Shown: positions 6,987-14,561, counted from the stretch's first letter. The stretch is 21,950 nt of DNA from DASSUC01 sp035649895 (GCA_035649895.1 DASRIS010000170.1:1-21950); one strand, 5' to 3'. The notes: a model not told the origin generated them from the sequence alone. Made by a program: numbers and translations.

Positions 6987-8203
6987 CCGCGGCACTGGAG
7001 TACCGGCGGGCGCCCGCCCGCTACCTGACCGCCCGTGGCGCGACGTCGACCCGGCTCGGCAGCCGGCTCTCCGGCGTGCTCGCCAGCAACGTGGCGCCGC
7101 TGCGGCTGGTGAGCCGCGGCCGCCAGCCCGCTCCAGACGGGGGCTGGGCCCGGCTGCGCCCGCTGCTGGCCGGCATCTGCGGCTCCGACCTGGGCATGCT
7201 GACCGGCCGCTCCTCGCCGTACCTGTTCCCGGTGGTGTCCATGCCGTTCGTGCCCGGGCACGAGATCGTCGCGGAGACCCTCGACGAAACGCCGGACCTG
7301 CCCAAGGGGAGCCGGGTGGTGGTGGACCCCGTGCTCGCCTGCGCGGCGCGAGGGGTCCCCGCCTGCCGGTGGTGCGAGGTCGGGCAGCACAGCCGGTGCG
7401 ACCGGGTCACCACCGGGCGTATCGCGGCCGGCCTGCAGACCGGCTTCTGCGCCGACACCGGTGGCGGCTGGAGCCGGACGATGGTGGCGCACGCAACCCA
7501 GCTGCACCCCGTCCCGGACCGCCTGGACAACGAGCGCGCGGTCCTGGTCGAGCCGCTCGCCTGCGCCATCCACTCGGTCCGCCGGGTGGACATCCCGCCG
7601 GGAGCGTCGGTGCTCATCGTGGGCGCCGGCACCGTCGGCCTGCTGACCCTGCTCGCCCTGCGCGAGCTCACCCCGGCCGGCGCGACCTACCTCGTCGCCA
7701 AGTACGGCCACCAGCGCGCCCGCGCCCGCGAGCTGGGCGCCACCGAGGTGTTCGACCCGGCCCGGGCGCCCCGCGCGATGCGCCGCGCCACCGGCGGGTC
7801 CCTGGAGCATCCGGTGTTCGGCGCGGAGTACCTGCTCGGCGGCGTTGACTTCGCCTTCGAGTGCAGCGGCAGCAGCAGCGGGCTCGACGCCGCGCTGCGC
7901 CTGGTCCGCGCGGGCGGCACGGTCCTGCTCTCCGGCATGCCCTCCGGCACCGTCGACCTCACCCCGGTCTGGTTCCGGCAGCTGCGGCTGGTCGGGTCGT
8001 ACGCGTCGGACGGCGGCGGGGCGCCTCAGGACGGGCAGCCGAGCGACTTCGCCACCGCGGTCAGCCTGGCCGGCGACGCGCCACTGTCCGGGTACGTGGA
8101 CGCGGTCTACCCGCTGACCCGGTGGCGGGAGGCGATCGGCCACGCCATCGGCGCCGGTCGCCTGGGCACCGTCAAAGTCGCCTTCGACCCCACCCGCGAC
8201 TAG
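6983..8203 (+). CDS. Zinc-dependent medium-chain alcohol dehydrogenase
   Basis: This 406-aa MDR-family dehydrogenase oxidises an alcohol, or reduces a carbonyl, using NAD(P). Catalytic zinc ligands are C66 (GICGSD), H93-E94 (PGHE) and probably E190 (VEPLACAIHSV). Structural zinc is held by C120, C128, C131 and C139. The Rossmann motif GAGTVG is at 214-219. The N-terminus is about 50 residues longer than in simple family members before the GroES-like fold starts. ATG 6983 is favoured: GGAGG sits 6 nt upstream and the codon overlaps the previous stop (ATGA). An earlier in-frame start at 6908 would overlap the previous gene by 79 bp. It lies between the reductase and the LarA-like gene, so it probably acts on the same intermediate. 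Confidence 0.9.
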   Translation: MTAALEYRRAPARYLTARGATSTRLGSRLSGVLASNVAPLRLVSRGRQPAPDGGWARLRPLLAGICGSDLGMLTGRSSPYLFPVVSMPFVPGHEIVAETLDETPDLPKGSRVVVDPVLACAARGVPACRWCEVGQHSRCDRVTTGRIAAGLQTGFCADTGGGWSRTMVAHATQLHPVPDRLDNERAVLVEPLACAIHSVRRVDIPPGASVLIVGAGTVGLLTLLALRELTPAGATYLVAKYGHQRARARELGATEVFDPARAPRAMRRATGGSLEHPVFGAEYLLGGVDFAFECSGSSSGLDAALRLVRAGGTVLLSGMPSGTVDLTPVWFRQLRLVGSYASDGGGAPQDGQPSDFATAVSLAGDAPLSGYVDAVYPLTRWREAIGHAIGAGRLGTVKVAFDPTRD

Positions 8204-8218
8204 TGACCAGGGAGAACT

Positions 8219-9796
8219 GTGAGCAGGCCAGGCTTTGTCCTCGAGGTTGACGAGCGCACCCCTTCCCTGCTGGTCAACGAAGGTGACGGCTTCCGCCTCG
8301 AGCGCTTCCCGCTCGGCACCCGCGTGGTGTACCCGCCGGACGTGCTGCCCGGGCTGCGCGACGTCAACGGGGCCATCCGCCGGGCGCTGTTCAACCCGGT
8401 GGGCAGCGACCCGTTGCCGACGCTGCTCTTCCCGGGCATGCGGCTCACCATCGTCTTCGACGACATCTCCATCCCGCTGCCGCAGATGCAGACCCCCGAC
8501 ATCCGCCAGCGCATCATCGAGCAGGTGCTCGAGCTGGCCGCGGAGGCGGGCGTCGATGACGTGGAGCTGGTCGCGGCGAACGCCCTGCACCGGCGGATGA
8601 CGCCGACCGAGCTCAAGCGGGCCGTCGGCGAGCGGGTCTACCGCGCGTTCTTCCCCGACCACCTGCGCAACCACGACGCGGAGGACCCGGACAGGCTGGT
8701 CCACCTGGGCCACACGAACCAGGGTGAGGACGTGGAGATCAACCGCCGGGCCGCGGAGAGCGACCTCATCGTCTACGTCAACGTGACGCTGACCGCGATG
8801 AGCGGCGGCCCCAAGTCGGTCTCGGTCGGGCTCGCCTCCTACCGCAGCCTGCGGCACCACCACAACGTCCACACGCTGCGCCACTCGCGCTCCTTCAACG
8901 ACCCGCCGAACTCGGCGATGCACCACTCGTACGACCGGATGGCGGACGTGCTCGGTGAGCACGTGAAGATCTTCACGATCGAGACGACGCTCAACAACGA
9001 GGCGTTCCCCTCCCACGTGGGCTTCATGAACAAGCGCGAGTGGGAGTGGTCGCTGCTGGACCAGGCGTCGTACCTGAGCTTCAAGCGGGCCAACGACATG
9101 ACCCCGCCGAAGCTGCGGCGGGAGGTCTGGCAGCGCAGCTACGCGCCGTACGGCGTGACCGGGGTGCACGCGGGTGACCCGGCCGTGGTGCACCCGCTCA
9201 CCCTGGCCAACGTCCACCGGCAGCAGCTGACCGAGGTGGACGGTCCCAGCGACATCGGCATCTGGGGGCTGCCCTTCATCTGCCCGTACAACGTCAACTC
9301 GATCATGAACCCGATCCTGGTGATGTCCCTGGGCCTGGGCTACTTCTTCAACCTCTACCGCGGCCAGCCGATCGTGCGCCGTGGCGGGGTGGCGATCTTC
9401 TACCACCCGATGCCCAACGCGTTCCACCCGGTGCACCACCCGAGCTACATCGACTTCTTCGACGAGGTTCTCGCCGCCACCACCGACCCGGCCGCGATCG
9501 AGGCAAAGTACGAGCAGCAGTTCGCCACCGACCCGTGGTACATCCACCTGTACCGCAACAGCTACGCGTACCACGGCGTGCACCCGTTCTACATGTGGTA
9601 CTGGGGCGCCCACGCGCTCGAGCACGTCGGCGACGTCATCTTCGTGGGCGCCAACCGCAAGGCGGCCGCCCGGATGGGCTTCCGGTCCGCGTCCACCCTC
9701 GCCGACGCCCTGGAGATGGCGAGCGACACCGTCGGCTCCAGCCCCCGCCTGACCTACCTGCACGCCCCGCCGCTCACGCTGGCGGACGTCCGGTGA
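8219..9796 (+). CDS. Divergent LarA-family (DUF2088) nickel-pincer protein
   Basis: This 525-aa protein belongs to the lactate racemase LarA fold. Known members use an NPN-nickel cofactor for hydride abstraction and return on 2-hydroxyacids or sugar acids. Visible family features: FDDISIPLP (80-88); H124 in ALHRRMT, the position of catalytic His108; K199 in SGGPKSV, the position of the NPN-bound Lys184; and H215, exactly 16 residues later like Ni ligand His200. The second catalytic histidine (His174, ten residues before the lysine) is V189 here, and the Arg of the DxTR motif is I85. It is about 100 residues longer than ordinary LarA (about 425 aa), with a His/Tyr/Trp-rich C-terminal part. Start GTG 8219 has AGGGAG 4 nt upstream, 15 bp after the dehydrogenase stop. 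Substrate unknown; simple lactate racemisation is unlikely. Confidence 0.85.
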   Translation: MSRPGFVLEVDERTPSLLVNEGDGFRLERFPLGTRVVYPPDVLPGLRDVNGAIRRALFNPVGSDPLPTLLFPGMRLTIVFDDISIPLPQMQTPDIRQRIIEQVLELAAEAGVDDVELVAANALHRRMTPTELKRAVGERVYRAFFPDHLRNHDAEDPDRLVHLGHTNQGEDVEINRRAAESDLIVYVNVTLTAMSGGPKSVSVGLASYRSLRHHHNVHTLRHSRSFNDPPNSAMHHSYDRMADVLGEHVKIFTIETTLNNEAFPSHVGFMNKREWEWSLLDQASYLSFKRANDMTPPKLRREVWQRSYAPYGVTGVHAGDPAVVHPLTLANVHRQQLTEVDGPSDIGIWGLPFICPYNVNSIMNPILVMSLGLGYFFNLYRGQPIVRRGGVAIFYHPMPNAFHPVHHPSYIDFFDEVLAATTDPAAIEAKYEQQFATDPWYIHLYRNSYAYHGVHPFYMWYWGAHALEHVGDVIFVGANRKAAARMGFRSASTLADALEMASDTVGSSPRLTYLHAPPLTLADVR

Positions 9797-9856
9797 CCGG
9801 GCCGAGACGCCCGATGACCGGGCCGAGACGTGCGATGACCGGGCCGAGGAGAGCGC
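9794..9856 (+). repeat. Three tandem 21-bp repeats between the LarA-like and acyltransferase genes
   Basis: Units at 9794-9814, 9815-9835 and 9836-9856 share TGACCGGGCCGAG. The first two differ at only two positions. The third is diverged at its end, where it supplies the AGGAG ribosome binding site (9847-9851) of the next gene. The TGA of the first unit is the stop codon of the LarA-like gene. The array therefore fills the whole intergenic gap; it probably arose by replication slippage. Confidence 0.85.
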
Positions 9857-9857
9857 G

Positions 9858-10775
9858 ATGAGCCTGATGAAGGAAGTAAGGACGCTCACCCGGGGCCGGG
9901 ACTGGCGGGGCCGCACCCGTACGCCGCGCTCCGCCACGGCGTGGGAGCAGCCGGCCCCGCGCAAGGAGTTCGCCACCGGCTGGGCGCGCACGCCGGTGGC
10001 CAACGCGGTCCGGCTCGGCCTGCAGCGTGGCCTGCTCAAGTCGGTCGCCTGGTCACAGACCCGCCCGGTGGTCGAGGGGTTGGACTATCTCGACGGGCTG
10101 CGCGGTCCCGCCGTGTTCGTGGCCAACCACTCCAGCCACCTGGACGCACCGCTGGTCCTGGGCTCGGTCCCCCGCCGCTTCGCCCGTCGCCTCGCGGTGG
10201 GCGCGGCAGCCGACTACTTCTTCGACGTACGGTGGCGGGCCCTGGTCACCACGTTGGTGTTCAACGCGTTCCCGATCGAGCGGTTCGGCTCCAAGCGGCT
10301 GCGCAGCCTCGCGCCGGTGCTGCTCGACCGCGGCTGGAGCCTGCTGCTGTTCCCGGAGAGCAGCCGTTCGCAGGACGGTTGGATGACCTCGTTCCGGTTG
10401 GGGGCCGCCCACCTGTGCTGCACCCGCCGGGTTCCGGCCGTCCCGATCGCGCTACGGGGCACGTTCGGTGCCATGCCGCGCGGTCGGAACTGGCCGGTGC
10501 CGGGCCGGCGGAAGATCGTCATCCGGTACGGCCGTCCACTGTGGCCCGAGGCCGGCGAGGACGCGCGCCACTTCAACGAACGGCTCACCCGGGCCGTGGC
10601 GCGGCTGTGGGCCGAGGAGGACATCGGCTGGTACCAGGCCCTGCGCGAGGACGCCAAGGCGGTGGTGGTGCGGCCGGCCGGCCCGCCGGCCGCGGAGTGG
10701 CGCCGGCTGTGGGAGGCCACCCGCCCGCTACGGGACGAGCGCCCGCGCGCCGTCTGGCCCGGCAACCGCCGGTAG
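9858..10775 (+). CDS. PlsC-type lysophospholipid/glycerolipid acyltransferase
   Basis: This 305-aa protein is of the 1-acyl-glycerol-3-phosphate acyltransferase family, which moves an acyl chain from CoA or ACP onto a lysolipid hydroxyl at the membrane. Motif I is NHSSHLD (90-96, His/Asp catalytic pair). Motif II lies around ADYFFDVRWR (118-127). Motif III is FPESSRSQDG (165-174; the usual FPEGTRS has S for G here), and motif IV is VPAVPIALRG. The first 40 residues are a basic, arginine-rich tail. ATG 9858 has AGGAG 6 nt upstream, inside the third 21-bp repeat. It is last in the plus-strand operon and converges on the next gene. The acyl acceptor cannot be told from sequence; it may be the product of the upstream reductase/dehydrogenase/LarA-like steps. 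Confidence 0.88.
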   Translation: MSLMKEVRTLTRGRDWRGRTRTPRSATAWEQPAPRKEFATGWARTPVANAVRLGLQRGLLKSVAWSQTRPVVEGLDYLDGLRGPAVFVANHSSHLDAPLVLGSVPRRFARRLAVGAAADYFFDVRWRALVTTLVFNAFPIERFGSKRLRSLAPVLLDRGWSLLLFPESSRSQDGWMTSFRLGAAHLCCTRRVPAVPIALRGTFGAMPRGRNWPVPGRRKIVIRYGRPLWPEAGEDARHFNERLTRAVARLWAEEDIGWYQALREDAKAVVVRPAGPPAAEWRRLWEATRPLRDERPRAVWPGNRR

Positions 10776-10778
10776 GTG

Positions 10779-10805
10779 GTAGGCCGGGTATGTCGTAGGC
10801 CGGGT
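10779..10805 (+). repeat. Short direct repeat in a convergent gap
   Basis: GTAGGCCGGGT occurs at 10779-10789 and 10795-10805 (period 16 bp) in the 40-bp gap between the convergent acyltransferase and the unknown gene. No clear terminator stem was seen in the gap. Confidence 0.5.
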
Positions 10806-10815
10806 GGTCGGGGCC

Positions 10816-11442
10816 TCAGCTGGCCATCGTGGGCAGCGGCACCTGGCTGACCTGCACCGGTGTCACGGTGGTCACGGCCGGCTCGTCGGTGACCGTGGCT
10901 CGCGTGGCGGCGGTGAGCAGCGGAGCCAGCCCGGACACCTCGACCGTGAGCTCACCGCGTAGCTCATCCTCATCGGGTTGGCCCCAGACCGTATACCGGT
11001 AGTGCACGTCGGTGTCTGGCACGGCGGCCGATGTCAGCCACACACTCGGGCGGCTGCCGCTCGTCGCACCCCGCAGCACCGCGGCCGTGAAGGTGCGGCG
11101 CGGCGACGACGAGGGTATTGGTGAACGGCCGGGGCGCCGGCCGTTCGTCAAGAGATAGCCCGAGCCGGTCAGGGTCGCCGAACCGGCGCCGGAGAGGCTC
11201 GACGGCACCGTCGCCGAGCCGTTCGCCCGCCCCCTGCCGTCCCCGGCAGCCGGATCTGTCGGGCCGCCTGTCATCGACACATGGACCATGATGTCGCCGG
11301 CGCCGAGGTAGCTGAGCTGGAACGTCAGCAGGTGCAGGCAGTGCTGTTCGTCCACTGGCACGAGACTCGAGCTGAGCAACAGGCCCTCGGGCTCGTAGAA
11401 CAGCGTGCTGGCGCTGGCGCAGGGCAGACGAACGGTACCCAT
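10816..11442 (-). CDS. Unknown 208-aa protein
   Basis: I do not recognise this protein. It starts MGTVRLPCASASTLFYEPEG at an ATG with GGAAGGA about 5 nt upstream. It shows no signal peptide, membrane segment or known catalytic motif. The N-terminal part (to about 60) looks like an ordered mixed fold. A Gly/Ser/Pro/Arg-rich stretch follows (about 60-115). The C-terminal part is rich in Val, Thr and Ala with beta-strand character (VHYRYTVWGQ; LRGELTVEVSG). It lies downstream of the MFS gene in the same direction after 153 bp and converges with the acyltransferase. A perfect 10-bp hairpin occurs in its middle. It is probably a real gene because of the good ribosome binding site and because neither overlaps nor opposing genes compete. 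Confidence 0.6.
   Translation of the reverse strand: MGTVRLPCASASTLFYEPEGLLLSSSLVPVDEQHCLHLLTFQLSYLGAGDIMVHVSMTGGPTDPAAGDGRGRANGSATVPSSLSGAGSATLTGSGYLLTNGRRPGRSPIPSSSPRRTFTAAVLRGATSGSRPSVWLTSAAVPDTDVHYRYTVWGQPDEDELRGELTVEVSGLAPLLTAATRATVTDEPAVTTVTPVQVSQVPLPTMAS
11123..11146. other. Perfect 10-bp stem with 4-nt loop inside the unknown gene
   Basis: GAACGGCCGG (11123-11132) and CCGGCCGTTC (11137-11146) are exact inverted repeats around GGCG. Read on the minus strand, it falls in the Gly/Arg/Pro-rich middle of the 208-aa protein (NGRRPGRSP). No T-run follows on either strand. It could be an mRNA structure or an inserted small repeat. Confidence 0.5.
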
Positions 11443-11595
11443 CGGGTCCTTCCCCGTGTCCTCGGGCGGTCGGCCTCTCTCCTGACTGCTATGGATCTCG
11501 CCGCACTGTAGTCGTCCCCGGGGAGGAGGAACGGTGCCCCTCTCGCCTTGTGGACACCACCGCCAGGCCCGCGCGCCGCTTGCCGGGCCGGCAGG

Positions 11596-13038
11596 TCAGG
11601 CGGCGGATACCTCAAGCTTCTCCGCAGCCGGCACCGCCGGTGCGCCGGCTGGCGGGAGCCGGTGGGTGAACCGGGCGGGGATGCCCAGAGCGAACAGAGC
11701 GCCGACAGCGAGGACCGCAGCGGCGACGTAGTGGGCGGCGACGAGCCCGTCAACGAACGCCTGGCCTGTCTCGTACCCGCCGTACTCCGCGAACAGCGCC
11801 CCGGCCATCGACACGCCGAGCACGGTGCCCAGCTGCCGCAGCGCGTTCGACGTGCCCGACGCCACGCCCTCCAGGTCCGGTGGGGCGAACCCGATCGCCA
11901 GCTGCGCGATCGGCGCCAGGAACACCCCCAGCCCGACGCCGGTCACCACGAACGGCGCCACCAGGTTGACGTAGCCAAGGTCCGGGGTGGCGATGCTGGC
12001 GATCCAGAAGACCCCCACCGCCTGCAGCGCCAGGCCCGCCACCACCAGCGGCCGGCCCCCGATCCGGTCGGCCAGCCGGCCCGAGATGGGCGCGGCGAGC
12101 AGCGGCATCGCCGTCCACGGCAGCGTGCGCACCCCCGCCTCCAACGGCGAGAAGCCCAGCACCGTCTGGAGATACTGGGTGCCCAGGAACACGCACCCGA
12201 ACACGCCCAGCGGCATGGCCACCGTCGCGACGCTGGTCAGGCTGAAACCGCGGCTGCGGAACAGCCGCAGCGGCAGCATCGGCGTGGCGGCCCGGGCCTG
12301 CCAGACCACGAACAGCAGCACCAGCAGCCCCCCGCCGACCAGCCCGGCCAGCACCTGGCCGCTGCCCCAGCCGTGCCCGTTGCCCCGCACCAGACCGAAC
12401 ACGATCCCGAACAGCCCCACGGTGACCAGTAGCGTGCCCACCGGGTCCAGCCGGCCCGCCCCGCCCCGGCTCTCCCGCACCAGCCACATCGCCGGCAGCA
12501 GCATCACCCCGATCGGCACGTTCACCCAGAAGATCCACTGCCAGGACATGCCCTCGGTAACCGCCCCGCCGATCACCGGCCCCACCGCCGCACCCAACCC
12601 GACCATCGCCCCCCACAGCCCGAACGCGTGCCCCCGCTTCTCGTGCGGCACCACGCTCGCCAGCAGCGTCAGGCTCAGCGGCAGGATCGCCGCAGACCCC
12701 AGCCCCTGCACCGCCCGGGCCGCCACCAACGCCTCGATGCTCGGCGCCAGCGCCGCCGCCGCCGATGCGACCGTGAACACCCCCAGCGCAATCCCGAACA
12801 CCCGTCGCCGCCCGTACCGGTCCCCCAGCGCCGCCGCGCTCAGCAGGAACACCGCGAACGTCAACGTGTACGCGTTGACCGTCCACTCCAGCCCCTCCAG
12901 CGTCGCGTCCAGCTCGACCCGGATCACCGGAAGCGCCGTCGTGACCACCAACGTGTCGATGGCCACCATGAACACCGCGACGAGCGCCGCCAACCACGTC
13001 CACCCAGCACCCGGCGCCGCTGCTTTCGTACCGTCCAT
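11596..13038 (-). CDS. MFS drug:H+ antiporter, DHA2 family (14 TM)
   Basis: This 480-aa EmrB/QacA-type exporter uses the proton gradient to extrude hydrophobic or amphiphilic compounds. The N-terminus WLAALVAVFMVAIDTLVVTTALP carries the acidic residue D28 typical of DHA2 helix 1. Motif A is GDRYGRRR (72-79), and a motif-C-like GPVIGGAV lies in helix 5. The hydrophobic pattern fits 14 helices, and there is an Ala/Pro-rich C-terminal tail. The ATG at 13038 follows GGGAGAAG. It sits between the ketosynthase and the unknown gene, in the same direction, 124 bp after the ketosynthase. In a biosynthetic locus, product export or self-resistance is a fair inference. Substrate unknown. Confidence 0.93.
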   Translation of the reverse strand: MDGTKAAAPGAGWTWLAALVAVFMVAIDTLVVTTALPVIRVELDATLEGLEWTVNAYTLTFAVFLLSAAALGDRYGRRRVFGIALGVFTVASAAAALAPSIEALVAARAVQGLGSAAILPLSLTLLASVVPHEKRGHAFGLWGAMVGLGAAVGPVIGGAVTEGMSWQWIFWVNVPIGVMLLPAMWLVRESRGGAGRLDPVGTLLVTVGLFGIVFGLVRGNGHGWGSGQVLAGLVGGGLLVLLFVVWQARAATPMLPLRLFRSRGFSLTSVATVAMPLGVFGCVFLGTQYLQTVLGFSPLEAGVRTLPWTAMPLLAAPISGRLADRIGGRPLVVAGLALQAVGVFWIASIATPDLGYVNLVAPFVVTGVGLGVFLAPIAQLAIGFAPPDLEGVASGTSNALRQLGTVLGVSMAGALFAEYGGYETGQAFVDGLVAAHYVAAAVLAVGALFALGIPARFTHRLPPAGAPAVPAAEKLEVSAA

Positions 13039-13162
13039 CGCTCTTCTCCCGTGACTCCAGCGCGTCAGGCGCAGCCTGGCTGTGTTGGACCTGAATGTAT
13101 CGATCTTCTGGCGGGGCCGCGAACGGCCTCGCCCACCGCGTCGTCGTAGCCGGACAAAGTCG

Positions 13163-14440
13163 TCACCCAGCCTGGTCGCGGCGGGTCCGGCGGGTGGACG
13201 CCACGGTGAGCAGCAGGCTCACGTTGTGCCCACCGAAGCCGAAGGAGTTGGACAGCGCGGCCCGGACGGCGGCAACCCGGGGCTCCTTACGCACATGGTC
13301 CAGCTCGCATGAAGGGTCCACGTCGTCCAGGTTGTGTGTCGGCGGCGCCGTGCCGCGCGAGATGGCCAGCACCGTAGCCGCCGCCTCTACCGCCCCGGCG
13401 CCGCCGAGCAGGTGGCCGGTCACGCCCTTGGTCGAGCTGACCGGAGGGCAGCCAGCCCCGAAGACGGCCTGGATCGCCCGGGCCTCGGCGGCGTCACCGG
13501 CCTTTGTGCCGGTGCCGTGAGCGTTGAGGTAGTCGATGTCCGTGGGCGACACGCCACCGTCGTCGAGGGCGCGGCGCATGCTCGCTGCCGCGCCCGTCCC
13601 GTCCGGCCTCGGGTGGGTCGGATGGTACGCGTCAGTGGTCGCCCCCCAGCCGGCGAGGTCGGCGTAGCCGGCCGCGCCCCGGGCGTCCGCGTGGTCGGCC
13701 CGCTCCACCACGATGACGCCGGCGCCCTCACCCAGCACGAACCCGTTGCGGCGCCGGTCGAACGGCCGGCTGGCCAGGGACGGGTCAGCCCAGCCGTGGG
13801 CCAGCGAGCGGGCGTTGGCGAACCCGACGATGCCGGTCGCGCCCAACGGTGACTCCGCGCCCCCGCAGACCACCACGTCAGCGTCGCCCGCGCGGATCAG
13901 CCGCAGGGCGTCGGCGATGGCGTGTGCGCTCGCCGCGCATGCGGTGGCCGCCGTCGAGCTGTAGCCGCGGATGCCGTACGTGATGGCCACGCGGGCGGAT
14001 GCCATGTTGGGCAGGAAGCCAGGGTAGAGGAAGGCGCTCACCCCGGCCCGGCCCCTGCTCCGCCGCCGCTCGGCCTGCTCCTCGAAGGTGATCAGGCCGC
14101 CCACCCCGCTGGAGATCACCACGGCGGCGCGGAACGGGTCCACGTCGCGGCCGACGACCAGACCGGAGTCGGCCATCGCGTCAGCCGCGGCGGCCAGGGC
14201 CATCAGCAGGAAACGGTCTGCCAGGCGGGTGTCTCCCGGTGGCAGCACGGTGGTCGGGTCGACCTCGGGTGCGATGCCCACCGCCTCCGCTATCCCGGCC
14301 GCCGGATGGCCATCAGGCGGGCGTACCAGGCCGGACCGGCAGGTGCACAGTGCGTCGAAGAACGTGTCGACGTCCCGACCGACCGGCGTCACCAGGCCGA
14401 TGCCGGTCACCACCGCCTGCCGATCGGCGGCTCTGCCCAT
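13163..14440 (-). CDS. FabF-like beta-ketoacyl-ACP synthase
   Basis: This 425-aa KAS-II-type condensing enzyme extends an acyl chain with malonyl-ACP. All three catalytic residues are present: C168 in TACAASAHA, H308 in NAHGTGTKAGD and H343 in GVTGHLLGGAGAVE. It is therefore an active synthase and not a chain-length factor. The C-terminal SNSFGFGGHN motif is intact. ATG 14440 is chosen because AGGGAGGA precedes it by 8 nt; the frame is open to 14467 without a ribosome binding site. The ACP gene lies 189 bp upstream in the same direction and probably provides the carrier. No ketoreductase or malonyltransferase is nearby, so housekeeping fatty acid enzymes must supply those steps, or they lie outside the window. 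Confidence 0.94.
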   Translation of the reverse strand: MGRAADRQAVVTGIGLVTPVGRDVDTFFDALCTCRSGLVRPPDGHPAAGIAEAVGIAPEVDPTTVLPPGDTRLADRFLLMALAAAADAMADSGLVVGRDVDPFRAAVVISSGVGGLITFEEQAERRRSRGRAGVSAFLYPGFLPNMASARVAITYGIRGYSSTAATACAASAHAIADALRLIRAGDADVVVCGGAESPLGATGIVGFANARSLAHGWADPSLASRPFDRRRNGFVLGEGAGVIVVERADHADARGAAGYADLAGWGATTDAYHPTHPRPDGTGAAASMRRALDDGGVSPTDIDYLNAHGTGTKAGDAAEARAIQAVFGAGCPPVSSTKGVTGHLLGGAGAVEAAATVLAISRGTAPPTHNLDDVDPSCELDHVRKEPRVAAVRAALSNSFGFGGHNVSLLLTVASTRRTRRDQAG

Positions 14441-14506
14441 CGTGCACGTCCTCCCTGCTGTGGCCACCGCGGGCAGCGGTCACACGTTGACCCGGCCGGT
14501 CGAGGT

Positions 14507-14523
14507 GTCTAGCTATGCCAGAC
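14507..14523. promoter_or_regulatory. Near-palindrome upstream of the ketosynthase
   Basis: GTCTAGC-TAT-GCCAGAC is an inverted repeat of 7-bp arms with one mismatch, centred about 75 bp upstream of the ketosynthase ATG. Most of it recurs at 4608-4622 upstream of the reductase operon. It is a plausible regulator-binding site. Confidence 0.4.
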
Positions 14524-14531
14524 GCCGGGCC

Positions 14532-14561
14532 GCCGTGCCCGGGCTGCGCCCGGCACACGGC
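14532..14561. terminator. Strong stem-loop between the ACP and ketosynthase genes
   Basis: The outer arms GCCGTG (14532-14537) and CACGGC (14556-14561) enclose a perfect inner stem CCGGGC-TGC-GCCCGG. It lies 69 nt past the ACP stop and 90 nt before the ketosynthase start. There is no T-run. It could be a terminator or attenuator that separates ACP expression from ketosynthase expression. Confidence 0.4.

Noticed and set aside
6803..10039. A 1078-codon open frame on the minus strand opposite the reductase-dehydrogenase-LarA-like operon
   Set aside because: Its residues are a low-order mix of Arg, Gly, Val, His and Ala with no domain, while the plus strand has three recognisable enzymes with good starts. 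It results from high GC at third positions.
11548..12432. Plus-strand open frames opposite the MFS exporter
   Set aside because: They are Gln/His/Arg/Pro-rich shadows of a clearly real 14-TM transporter on the minus strand.
13163..14440. The ketosynthase as a chain-length factor or inactive condensing enzyme
   Set aside because: The catalytic Cys-His-His set is complete (C168, H308, H343).
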